From the NCBI RefSeq assembly GCF_028453695.1, contig NC_135778.1:12460244-12524243 (forward strand): a DNA stretch of 64,000 bases, written 5' to 3'. The notes beneath the pieces were generated by a model. The model was given only the letters and a program-made list of their open reading frames with translations. It was not told the DNA's origin and did no database searches. The translations under genes were made by a program, and so were the position numbers. The DNA is from Augochlora pura. Taxonomy: Eukaryota > Arthropoda > Insecta > Hymenoptera > Halictidae. Positions 37,203-48,580 of the stretch are shown piece by piece. Positions within the stretch are counted from its first letter, which is position 1; every line of letters begins with the position of its first letter.

Positions 37203-37501
37203 CCTTTTCGATACGGGTGCCGGATATATACAGCTTCCATGTGATGACCGGTACGGACGAGTGCTGGATATATACGGCGTCCATTTAATGGCCGGTATAA
37301 ATAACAGAATTTTATATAATTATCTTTTAATATTGAAGCTACAAGCAACACGTTTTGTTAAAAAAAAAACATTGTCTTATCTAGCACAGTTTTTATTTAA
37401 CGCTTAGGGAAATCTTAAGAAGGATGATTGACCGTGTGCGAATTTTCGGCGCGGCGCCTCGTAAAGCGAGAGTGTCACGGCTGACACTCGTACCGAAAGG
37501 G
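37203..37501. mobile_element. TTAA-flanked MITE with internal direct repeat
   Basis: TTAA at 37199-37202 and 37502-37505 brackets 299 bp. The left end is CCTTTTCGATACGGGTG; the right end read inward is CCCTTTCGGTACGAGTGTCA. Just inside the left end a roughly 43-bp unit is repeated twice in tandem, containing GGATATATACAGC then GGATATATACGGC and ending in a GACCGG or GGCCGG motif. The right end contains a perfect hairpin, GAGTGTCA...TGACACTC. Subterminal repeats of this kind often bind transposase, but that is inference here. No coding capacity is seen. Confidence 0.85.
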
Positions 37502-37505
37502 TTAA

Positions 37506-38202
37506 ACATAATTGCTCCAGAGAAGGAATAGCGTATTACCAGGGTTTCGCTTCGAATCTTGGATTGCCGGTGTCTTCGGCAAAACAACCCGCAGAGCCGA
37601 GGCCAAAAATGGTCACTTACCGGCGCAACTTTCCGGAATACGCGACACGGCTATATTTAATGGCGGGACTCGGCATAATTAAGCAAAGAAAACTAAATCA
37701 GTTATTCCGTTCCAACGGGGTCCTCGAGGAGACGCTTACAAATTTCCCGGGCCGCTCGATAATGCCACGGGAAAGTTCCTCGCCGAGGGCATCTCGGCGC
37801 TTTGTCTGTGCGCCGATCTAATATTCCATTGAGTACGCTTCAGTGACCGTAAAAAATAGACGGGATTGCTTCGACGCCGTTCTGTGTTTCTTCCATGATT
37901 CTGCCAATCCTATTGACCCAGTTACGTTTTACGGTCAGGGAGCCGGTACACAAATCGAAAGAAGTCCCTCGCGATCCTGGGCTATGCGGCGAACCATGAC
38001 AGCGGAACAGCCATCGGGAACAACTGTGACGTTTTACAAAAGCAATCGTTAATTCGTATTCAAAACAGATCACGGATATCGTAGCCGTTTCGTGCTTCCA
38101 TGATGATTCGGCTAATCTGGCTGACCCCGGCCGAGGCCATCCGCTTATAGCCGCTGCTCGTTCGACGACAGACAGAGAGGAACAAAGAGCGAGCGAGCAA
38201 TC

Positions 38203-38236
<34 letters not shown>

Positions 38237-39240
38237 AGGAGAGAGAAACAAAACGAGAGAGACAGAGAGACAGGCGGAGGTCATGAAAGAGGGAGAAAGG
38301 ATGAGATAGGGCGGTACACTCCTCGTTTCCCATATTATCTTCGCGCTGGTTCGGTCTACGTTGGACACGATCCCGTAACTCATATCACCATGTGTCACCG
38401 GCTTAATCTAACTCACGATCGTTGCCCGTCGTAACTCACACGAGAATAATTGCTCGATCGATATTTCGACCGCGACGCCGTACATCACGACGCCGTCTCC
38501 GCGCCCGCGTTTAACCTCGTCGTTATCTTTCCCTAACCCGGAGATTCTGGTGGTCATCGACGCCACTAGACTTGTCCGGTTTTTCAATTACAACGATACA
38601 TTGCACAACGCCAGGATCGAGAATGCCGACTGCGGGCAATATCTATCGCTTTGATGAAAATTTCATTCTTCCAATATCGGTGGGAAAAATGTATCAAGAT
38701 TATCTTTTTTAGCGGAGGTCATCTTGCAGACCAAGCTTTTGTTAGGGGACATGCTTTCGAGGTTTTATAGAAACATTTTTTTGTATTTCAGACGCTATAT
38801 TTTTATTCGGATGAATGTATAAGAGAAAACGTTGGGATAGATCTCGATTTTGAATCTTCAGCATTTTCAATTATTTTTGCATTAATAAAGTGAGTCAGTG
38901 GCTAAATCGCGTGCCTTATTTTCATTTAAATCGATTCTGAATTTGTAGACAGAAATGAGTGAGGCAGCACATTATGTTGATACGAATTATGTTACAATGA
39001 TTACATTAAACAATTTTTAAGAGATATATGGTGCATCAGGATCCAGCCATAAAAGGTATAGTTACATACAACAGTTGTATACTGTTATCTGTATATTCAA
39101 AATCGATTTTTTCGATAACGAAGCCCCAATTGAAAAATTTATAGTTTTTATTTCCAAATTGTTTCTCCATATGGAATCATTCTCTTCTCAGTTATGTCAA
39201 GGTTATTCCAATTTTTCAATGGCATGGTTTTATGTAGTTT
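37506..39240. other. CpG-rich then AT-rich non-coding DNA
   Basis: CpG-rich at 37430-38640 with overlapping chance frames, then AT-rich. No domain was recognised. The left part of the repeat ending at 39473 may extend into this stretch. Confidence 0.45.
38202..38272. repeat. (GA)n microsatellite
   Basis: A GA run of about 35 bp with GGA, ACA and CGA interruptions on its right side. Confidence 0.94.
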
Positions 39241-39473
39241 AAATGTATTTTGGACTGAAAATTGCCCAAATTATAAAGACTTTTTCATAAAAAATGATCT
39301 AAGAGATTTCTTAAACGATGAAGGTATTTGAATGAAAACTGGGAATAGTTAAATAAGCACAGTCTTTCTATTATTATAAAGAAACAAATGTGCTGCTTGT
39401 TAGTTACTCTCAGGACTCCGTATAGAATCATCCCCTGCTCGGTTGTACCATCGATGCTTGGACACCCTGTATA
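39241..39473 (-). mobile_element. repeat with ACAGGGTGTCC terminus
   Basis: On the minus strand the segment starts TATACAGGGTGTCCAAGCAT and runs inward through a part shared with 37046-37175. CAGGGTGTCC-type ends are a common signature of high-copy insect repeats. Upstream, TGACATAAC and AACCTTGACAT-type sequence near 39195-39215 may belong to the same element. The other end was not found, so the left boundary is only the limit of the shared block. Confidence 0.6.
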
Positions 39474-40540
39474 CAATTATAAATTCTTCAGCGGTGTCGG
39501 GTCATTCCTAACAACAAAACCTTTCACCTTTCTTTTCGTGATGTCCGAGGTACACTAACTTGGCTTGGGTCAAATTATAATTCAATATCTCTTCCCGTCT
39601 GTCGATCACAAAAACGTTTCACCATCGCAAATATTAAGCGAATTTCACGCGGTGTAATCCACTGAAAAAAAATGAAAAAAAATAAATCAAAATCCATTTC
39701 AGCGGAACCAATATACTTTAACAATAATAAAACGCCGAGTTCAATTTATCCGCTAAAATCGAACACCTGCGAAGAATGGATGACGAATCGTACGAAAATT
39801 CGTTGAACTTTCACGGCCGAGCCAAAGACGCGTTTTGGAAAAGTGGGTACGAAGACTCGAACGCGAAAATCCTTCCAGCTCGATGATACTTAACTCGACG
39901 AATATGGTTACCATTTAGAGAAGTGGGGCGGACGGCGAATAACGTAAGAAAAATTCTGCTCGTACGCTCGAAGCGTGGGAAGATTGCTGAGAGCGGGGTA
40001 GCGGAGGGGGTAGGGTGTGGGTGGGCGGGGTTCGGGCGGAAAAAGAAAGACGAAAAAACGGTCGTTCGAAACGCGGGGAATGCTTGAACTTTCTGGCAAG
40101 TTTCGAGCACCCGGCCACTTGAGGAAGTTTTCAGTTGGCTGCTTTTCTCCCTACTCCATGGGTTTCCCTCCCGCTTTGCTCATCGCCCGATGGGTCGCTG
40201 CAATTTGCGCTCGCAACATCGCTTCAATTATGGGGACAGTCAGATTCACCGCTCATTAAAACCGCCGGGGATCCTTCTTTCATTTCTTCGCTCTTGTCCC
40301 CGAGGCTTCTTCGTCCCTAACTCCCTCCCCCCACCCCTCGCCGCCCCTCGGCGAACTTTCTTCTTTAACTTCGTTTACCCCGGGCCGATACAGAAGCCGA
40401 TCGACCGGCGGACGCGCATTTATCTAAAAATCGGACTTTTCGGAAACCACCGACGAGAGGTGCTCGAACAATAAGCACCCATTCTGCTCCAGCTCCGTCA
40501 AGTCTCCCCATTAATTTCTAATTGATTCGAAGAGGATATA
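39474..40540. other. mixed non-coding DNA, no gene seen
   Basis: AT-rich to 39780, then GC-rich to 40500 with GGGTGGGCGGGG-type and CCCTCCCCCCACCCC-type runs near 40010 and 40320. Chance frames only. Confidence 0.5.
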
Positions 40541-40546
40541 TGGACC

Positions 40547-40578
40547 GTTTATTTTGAAAGTGGTGTAAGTCCATTTTC
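40547..40578 (+). mobile_element. solitary TIR of the 18.7-kb element family
   Basis: GTTTATTTTGAAAGTGGTGT followed by AAGTCCATTTTC matches the terminus of the elements at 18691 and 19415. No inverted partner lies within the next kilobase, so this is a relic end. Confidence 0.7.
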
Positions 40579-40633
40579 ACTTGTTTCGAGAAAATTAAAG
40601 GTTAACGTGTTTATTAATTAAAAAATTTAAGTA

Positions 40634-40731
40634 AATATGCACGGAATACATTTTATCATATAAAATGGAAATGCTGTATGTCAAAAAGGTTATTTTAGAA
40701 TTACAGTTCAAATAGCTTCGAGTGCAAAGCG
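40634..40731. mobile_element. TTAA MITE family A, right-end relic
   Basis: The right end, CAGTTCAAATAGCTTCGAGT followed by GCAAAGCG and TTAA (40732-40735), matches the right end of the copy at 5513-5751. The left half is absent. The sequence to its left comes from a different element family (40547). Confidence 0.7.
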
Positions 40732-40735
40732 TTAA

Positions 40736-41929
40736 TTATTCTCAACATTTATTGCTCCACTGTTCAGATTAATAGATGCTCCTTCGTCTGATGAAATGTT
40801 TGAATATTTCAATTTTAATCTTCGCACACGTTTTGGAGATGACTTAATAATACAGATTAAAATAAATATACGTAGAAATTACCATTTTGTTTCAAAGTTA
40901 CTAAAAATTGACTAATCAACGTTCTTGTCTAGATTATAGTACATTCAAATTTAAGCTGGTACAGTTTATGTACCTTTTACCCGAGTATTGGCTTGTAAAC
41001 TATACACTAAATTATTTAGTAAACATGATTTAATATCCTATAATAGTCTTACAATAATCCGTAATCCCCTGCTTATGATGCAGTAGAATCAATGCATCAT
41101 GAACCGTGAATACGCATTACGCTCGACATTTTCACTTCCCCTATTTACGAAGTTCTTCACTATCGTTTGTACACGGGAAACGGGTTTAAGCATATACAGA
41201 CAAAGTTATTGTATTTTTGAACACGTATTGTTTTATTCAATCTAAGATATTCTCATTAAACATCGCTTTCTTTACTGCATATTGCATTTTTTCTAATTGT
41301 ACATACTGCACAAATATTCTATACAAGGATGACCAGATTTAGTAATACAAATTCTGTATATTTAATATTCGGTATATTTAACCACATCTCATTTTTAGAA
41401 ATTTATTAAATATTTGTATTTAGCTAGTATTTGATTTGCTAGTAATGTAAAAATTGTATACATAAAATTCTGTATATTTATTCATACTCCATTTTTACTG
41501 ATTTTTAAAATATTTATAATTATAATACAATTATAATAATGATTGCATTACAATTTACTGTATTTTCTCACGTTTTATTTGCTGTAGTTTCAGCATTTTT
41601 ATTTAATAGATCAGTTTAAATATTTTGCGTTTCAGAGAGCTTCTTATTTTGTATTTTATCTGTAATGTATTGTATTTAGAACATGTTAAAATAAGGTAAT
41701 TGATTCTGATCAATATGTTACACATTTTGCAAGTTGGTGCTGTTGTCTTTGTTAACCCCTTGGTATAAAAATGACATCTTCATGTGCCATTGTAGACTCT
41801 TTAGAGAACTACTAATTTACTATTTTATTATATCACACGATTGAACTCTATTCCATGTTATATGGCATTGCTTTCGTAGAGGTCGCCGATGGGAGCGTTC
41901 TAGGGTCAAGAAAAATTGTAATTCAGTCA
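40736..41929. other. AT-rich non-coding DNA
   Basis: AT-rich, no long open frame. At 41754 a TTAACCCCTTGG motif resembles the end of a TTAA-type element, but no partner end was found. Confidence 0.5.
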
Positions 41930-41933
41930 TTAA

Positions 41934-42137
41934 CTCCTTGCGCTATAATAACGAGTCAGGCTTATGATGAAGATACCACGGAAGATCTATTAAATACAAA
42001 TATTATTAATTTTTTCTAAATCGAAATCAAATTAAATTCTTCTATTACGAAAGTTTAGGAACGAAACTAAATAAGGATAATAGAAGAAACAAAAATTGTC
42101 TGGTTCTTTTAAAGAAAATATTAAGGACTGATAAGTG
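41934..42137. repeat. AT-rich dispersed repeat, family B copy 2
   Basis: TTAA flanks this stretch at 41930-41933 and 42138-42141. It starts CTCCTTGCGCTATAATAACG and matches the copy at 8828-9060 in its left end, interior and right end. The inverted match between its own ends is weak. It is non-coding. Confidence 0.55.
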
Positions 42138-45100
42138 TTAATCGACTAAACAATTTAAACAATTAAACGACAAGTGTTAATTAATTAAAAACTTTATTCC
42201 AACGTGCTCGGCATTATTCGTAACACATTACATTTCTGTATTATTCACGTGTAATTCGCGTGAAACTCTGCCGTATAGAGAAATAGTCCGCGCGAAATTT
42301 CAGTCGTGCCTAAGATGTTAATGGTGTTTGCCTGAAGTGGTTTATCTGAGAGAAGAAGAAAGTTGTGCCATTTCACGCATTGTTGCATAAATTCACGAGT
42401 TATCGCGACGATTTCGGAAAGCAGCCGTTTGGTCACCGATCGATGCTGTCTCTTGAGGAACATTATTTCACCCGGCATCATCGGGCAGTGTTTTTACGGC
42501 CGGCGAAGGAATATTCAGTGGAGGAGGAAATGGAAAAAGCGGCTAACTCTCGAAATGAATTATCGTAGAATACAGCGCGCAACGTGCCCTGTAAAAGCGG
42601 CCCCGGCCGGTATGAGTGGTTGCACCGTGACAAGGCAGTGGCATATACGACTGATTAAATTGGTGCTCGTCCTGAGTGTGTTCGAAATGCGTGCAGGACG
42701 GCTCGCGCGCCCGGAGAACGTCCTCGCAACACCGGCTATTCGTCACAATCAATCAGCGCGAGAAGGCTGTCGGCGAGGAGGGGGGAAAAAAAAAATCGTG
42801 CGCTGCAATATACTTTGGAGCACGCCGCCGCGTATATAGAAACGTCATGGCTGTGTTCATTTCACTTTTGGAAGACGCGGGAACAAATTTTCGCCGGTAT
42901 TCCAGCAAGCTCCTTCATCGTTTCTTCCCCTTTCCTCTGCTTCTCGTCGACGACGCTCCGCATTCGACAGCACGCGGATATTCAGCGAAGAAAATGGATT
43001 TCCAAATTTGTCTGCCGGTCGGTACGATGCGACGGCAAAACCTCAGTCGTTTGGAAAACTATAAGTCGGGTTCGATAAGTCCGTATACATCGCAACGCGT
43101 GCATTATACCTCGAGGCTTTTCGATGCTTTTAACATTTTTGGCTTTAAATGCGGTCGTTCGTTCTAAACGGGGTTGCAACTGGAAATGCACTGTACAGGT
43201 GGCGTCGGTAGAATTTAGGGGTGGTAGTTTTGTGTGGGTAGTTTTTTTTTTAGTGAATTCTGTATGGTCTGTTTATTTAGTGTTCAACGGTTTAACTAAG
43301 GTGTCTTGTTAAGTGTTTTATTTTAAACTCTAATTATTATTTCCAAGTGCGTGTTTGGTTTTCATAGAGTACTGTTTGTGCCCCTTTGACCTGCCAATAC
43401 GCGCGGCTGTTGGCGGCTTGCCATGCTTCGGGGTGATCTTCAATTGCGAATAACTTAGCAATGGATCCTGGAATTTTGTTAAGCTTGACTTTTATTTCAG
43501 TTTATTACGGAGGATATCATGCAAATGGTTTACTATAATAGACTAATAATTTGTATTTAAGAAATTATGAATACATCTCTTAGTCAGTTAAAATACATCA
43601 GGATAAACTGAATTAGAAAATGGTGGTAACAAATCTGCAATGTAGATTTATGCAAAGATGAGATTCCATAGAAGAATGCTGTTCACAGTACTTTTATTAA
43701 ATACTGCGATCTATAAAAATATTCTGTTAAAATTGAAATTTATTCTAAAAGCTTAATTTAATCCCAAATTTTATCAAATGTTATCATATATTAATTTTGC
43801 CTTAAAGGTAGCAGCTAACTGCCTTCACTCGTCATTTGCAGAATAACTAAAAAATTATAACTCGTTAAAAAACAAAAACGAAATACGAGCAGGCAGAAAT
43901 TAGTTATACTGAATATTGCAACGGGATGTCAAAGTTTGAAAGCAAGTTGATATTGGTAATATAGAAATTATTACTTGACATGGCTTTAATGAAATTCTAT
44001 ACAATTCAATGTATGGCGTGCGAATGATTTTCGTGCATCATCCGGAGGCACAAAGAAATCGTCTGTTCAATTATTCGAATGCAACCGCTACGCGAAGTTA
44101 CCAAAAGTAGAATCTGACACACACACATCTATCCTGGAACTTGACGGTATCGATTTACCGATTCAGTCCGGCTCGAGATAACGGATTACCACAGGCTAAT
44201 CCCTTGCGGAAAATGCGGAATCATTAATGCTCGCTGATGGCCGATGTCTGTACGCGCATCGCATTTTCGTAGCTACGAATTCATCACTGTCTTGGAACAA
44301 TTCTGTGACGTCAACCGGCACTGTCTTTGTAAACACGAGTGGTAACAAATGGAAATTGCGTGCATTTGGTATCAAAATATAAACTAAACTAATATAATTA
44401 AACTAATATTCCTTGATTTTACAAAGTGTCGAAACATATCGACTATATCAAAATTGTATTGAAATTGTTGACTGTATTAAGAATATCGTTGCACATTTGA
44501 AGATTACGTGCATAAAGCGTCATTAGGTACGAATTAGGCATGTACAAGTCACTTATAATTTATTTGTAACACCGAATCCCTAGCAATTCAATTAATTGTC
44601 TAATAAATTGTAACTTCTTCTAGTGTTCCAATAATCGACTTGTACTACACCATTAAAAATATATATATTATATAATAATTTCATTATAATATATATAATA
44701 AAATTTAAATATTGTTCAAGCGTGTTTAAATGTTCGAAAAATTTAACGAAGATATACCATTGCAATTATTCGTATTTTGTATCATTGAATCGTCCTATGC
44801 AAGGATTTTCCTCGTGTAACTATTCTCTGACTATTGATGGAGATTTATAAATAATGGAGATTTATCTAATAATGGAGAAAAAGTTGAAAAGAGGTTGAAA
44901 CAGAAAAGATCCTTGCATTTTTTAATTTCTTAGACACAGCTGAATTTTGTGTCGTTTCTCTGTACTGCAGAGTTCGACGTGAATCACAGGTAAACGGTAC
45001 GGCACTGCAATGTGCGACGGGCAAGGTATGATGCATATACCTTAACATTAATTATACACTTTAATAATTTACTTTAATAATTAATAATACAATCGCGCGG

Positions 45101-45654
45101 GGCACATCGTGGCATAACCTGACATCTGCGAAAACCAGTATAGTAGCGTATTGTTCCTAAGAGGTTGAAGATGAAATTCTCGTAAAGTGAGAACGAGAAA
45201 CCGGGGTAGCCAATTACAGAGCAGAGAAATCGTTGTCGAACAGTGTTATTCGAGTAATCGAATATTTCTCATAGTTTCCGGTTTTCGTGGGCGGCTTCGG
45301 CGCGAGCGCTCCTCGGCCGCGGACTTAACGACCGCGTTCCTAAAACTGGCGTAACGATACGTTACGGCGGCGAAAGCATGCCACTTTTCAAGCGGCGGGG
45401 CGCAGATTCATGGGTTCCCGTAATCCTCGCTCGTATGTTTCCGACGGGGATACAAGTCCGCCGGGACACTCCCGGGCCGGTTCGCGCGTTATGAAACCGT
45501 GGAAAAGTATCAACGAACTGGGGAAACGCATTAATACCCCCGGCGTTCTGAGGGAATTATCGAGGAGAACGGGAAATAACTAATGCAGAGATGACACATG
45601 AACGTGCACGCGCGCGCCCGCGTGCACCGGCCTGTGCGGAACGCATTTAACAAC

Positions 45655-45692
45655 GCGCGCGCGCTCGCGCGCGCGAGAGAGAGAGAGAGAGG
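45655..45692. repeat. (GC)n-(GA)n junction tract
   Basis: A GCGCGCGCTCGCGCGCGCG run passes straight into GAGAGA. It combines a Z-DNA-capable segment with a homopurine segment in about 38 bp. Confidence 0.9.
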
Positions 45693-47153
45693 AACCAGCG
45701 GTCGCGGAGAACGGGCGCGCCGCGTCGCGACGGGAGAAATGATAATCGGCGCGAGCGCGTAAGCGGCGAATAAGCTGGAAAGGATTTTACCGGGCACCAG
45801 GAATTATTTATCATTACGGATTATGGTCGCTCTCGTCGGCTATTAAACAAAACGAAAGCCATAAGAGAGAATACGCGGCATGATGGAATATCACATCGGG
45901 GCCCGGACGGACGGCGAGCATTAAATCCGCTGGCAATCTTCGCGCATGCAACTTGCAACGCTCGTTCGGGGCTTCGACAGCTGTAATCTTGCATTCGGAA
46001 TTGCTCGTCGAATCGCGATTGTCGGTCGCCATGGGAAACCGGCCGAAATTAACGGCCCGGCTATCCTCCCTATCCTCGGCCGCCCACTTCCCCTCCCCAT
46101 ACCTCCCACGCACTCTTATTCGCATAATTAAACAACGTTCCGTTGCAACCGGAGCATTTTTTCTGTTGTTCGATCTTTTTCGATTTCCGGCTACTGTTCG
46201 GAAACGGTGCACGCATGCGAGCAAACATGTAAAACGTAACGCGGAACTGGTGAAACGTTGTATGTGTGTACAATGGGGTGTGCAGTTCGATATATCAGGG
46301 TTTTTGGCAATTATAAATTCCGAGGAGATTTTCTGCTAAAAGCAAAAAGTATGCAAACGTGTGGTGAACTCAACGATGCATGTTTTAATTAATATTAAAA
46401 TTTAACATCTTACTACAGAAATATTTATTTGTATAATAGAATTAATTCGAAATTCTATTAATCTTTTCATGATTGACATAATCTTCACATGAACTTGATC
46501 AAGATTATTTTGCACAGAAAATTAATTTCAACTGTTCGTTCATTATATTAAGAAGACTTATAATAACAATTTGTTGAATTCTATTCCGCTCTTTTTAGTT
46601 TGATTAAAATTCTGATTTCTTGTCATCAATATTAAAGCATTTCAGTAAATGTAGATACACAATTCATTTGAATAGATGCACATTAAAAGAAATTGTCTGT
46701 TTTTTTCTTAGAAATTATTACAATATTCTTATAACATATCTGAAATATATCTTATAATATTACAAGAGAAGTTTCTAATCATAGTAACTATGAAAAAGAT
46801 GATACTACAAGGTACTAAAATTTCAGTGACACTCAATCGTCGCAACTTCATAAACTTGTACCATGTAACAGCATAAAAGCTGAAATAATTAGATCTTTTA
46901 AAATTTAGTTATGTAAAATTTCGACACATAAGTGATGTAGTATCATAAAGAAGTCATACATGCTCCCATAAAATGCATACTCGTTGATAAATAATATATT
47001 AATCAAATATGGCCATATCAAGCAAAGATGTTCAGAAGGGAAAACATCCAAAAAGCTGCAAAGAAAAATTGGACTCGATCGAATACTGATTGGCTTAACT
47101 TATGCCTAACGGTGCCTCGTCCGACGGTGTGCTCGTTAAAATAAATCGTCCAT

Positions 47154-47173
47154 GGGGGGGGGGGGGGGGGGGG
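47154..47173. repeat. poly(G) tract, 20 bases
   Basis: Twenty consecutive G residues, a length that is both mutable and hard to sequence accurately. Confidence 0.9.
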
Positions 47174-47887
47174 CAGGAAAAACCGGAGACACCCGGTATA
47201 ATCAAAGCGCGCGCCAATCATCCGCGAAGCAGATTCCGCGTCGTTACTCGCTGTTCCTTCTGGATCCTTTGACTCGTCACGTGTTCGATATCAAAGACGC
47301 CCGAGTGGCGACCTTTGAGCTAGCGATATGTCGAACCGGATATAGATCAGTACTTGCAATCAGGTTAACACGCGCGTCGGGACGCTTCCTCTTGGCCCGT
47401 GCATCGTGCAGGAGAGAGGATCGGTGTTGGTGAACAGAGTCGTTCGATCAATATCTCGCCATCGTGCTCCCCATGTATATGCAATATAGCTATACTCCAA
47501 AAATTCGAGCGATATTACGGCGGCTACTGGCTACGTGTCGCGGCTCCGCTCCGCACGGCGCGCCGCGGCGGTGTAAAAATCCCCAAGGAACAGTGAAGCG
47601 ACGGCCGCACTCGTCGCGCTTGATTTCGTCCACGGTTTTGTTTCGTTCACGACCGTTGCTGCCGTTACGAATTCAATTCGCTTCGGGGAAAAGTTTGTCC
47701 AGCAACGGCCGCCGACTGTCCGGCATTATTTCCAAATCCCATGGTTACGCGGTTTCCATAACCGTGCCGGCGATAGTTCACGCTCGCGATCCGCTGCGTC
47801 GCGCAATGAACCGGGCGGTCCGAGATTAGGTTTGAAGATTTCGCGATTTATCTACTCGTGCAGAGCAATTCGCAAGCAATGGGGGCA

Positions 47888-48580
47888 TTAAACCTTTGTC
47901 TACGGCAGACTTTGAGACGCACGAGCCGTACCGTAACAGTGAAATTTTGGTAAGGGATATGGATTTCTGTGAAAATATATTTCACAAATATTATTTGTTA
48001 CTAAATAATATTTATTAATATAATATTATTTATTACTAAATAATATTTATTAATATAATATTATTTATTACTAAATAATATTTATTTCTAAGTAATATTA
48101 TTTATTACTAAATAATATTTATTTCTAAGTAATATTATTTATTTATTTGTGTTCTGAACCGAATTGCTACTATAAGTATTCAAAATTTAATATTAATGGA
48201 AAGATTTTTTTACGATGTATCTAATAATCTAGCAAAGTGTGATGTAATTCGAGGCATAGATAAATACATAGTCATACATTACATTTCTAATGTAATTCGT
48301 AATTTTTCTCACGTCTTTTGTTATCTTTTCGTCACACTGTATATTTGCGCCCTTCGCCTAACTGATATAAGACCTACCGGAATAATTATCAATTTCCAGG
48401 GCAATTATAGACGCTTATAAATGCTTATTTAAAAATTTTAAATTAAATTATTTTTAAATATTAAATGCCGCCTTCATGCGTCCTCAGTCTCAGGCGAGAA
48501 CAATGGGATAAGCACGTGTAGCCGCTCTTAGTGTCACGAATGTAAAATTTCAAAGCACCTACGGGCGCCTACAGTAAGAA
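47888..48580. repeat. dispersed repeat, copy 2, with internal array
   Basis: The left edge is TTAA (47888-47891) followed by ACCTTTGTCTACGGCAGAC. Two blocks are shared with 13820-14172: the ATTTATTTATTTG...CCGAATT block and the CCTCAGTCTCAGGCGA block. A TATGGATTTCTGTGAAAATA segment near 47958 also parallels copy 1. Copy 2 is longer because it holds a 35-bp tandem array and an extra AT-rich interior. An open frame at 48196-48420 has no domain. The right boundary is approximate. Confidence 0.55.
47985..48140. repeat. 35-37-bp AT-rich minisatellite, about four copies
   Basis: The unit contains TATTATTTATTACTAAATAA followed by TATTTATTAATATAA. Successive CTAAATAAT motifs start at 48001, 48036, 48071 and 48108. 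Confidence 0.9.

Larger units (their letters stand above)
42142..47887. other. long mosaic non-coding stretch, no gene seen
   Basis: CpG-rich at about 42240-43180, 45230-46240 and 47050-47830, AT-rich between. Overlapping open frames of up to 163 codons in the GC-rich parts have no recognisable domain. AT-palindromic sequence lies near 44658-44702. No RNA gene was seen. Confidence 0.45.

Noticed and set aside
42363..43167. Overlapping 158- and 163-codon plus-strand frames
   Set aside because: No domain or conserved pattern, with open frames on the opposite strand too. Composition explains them.
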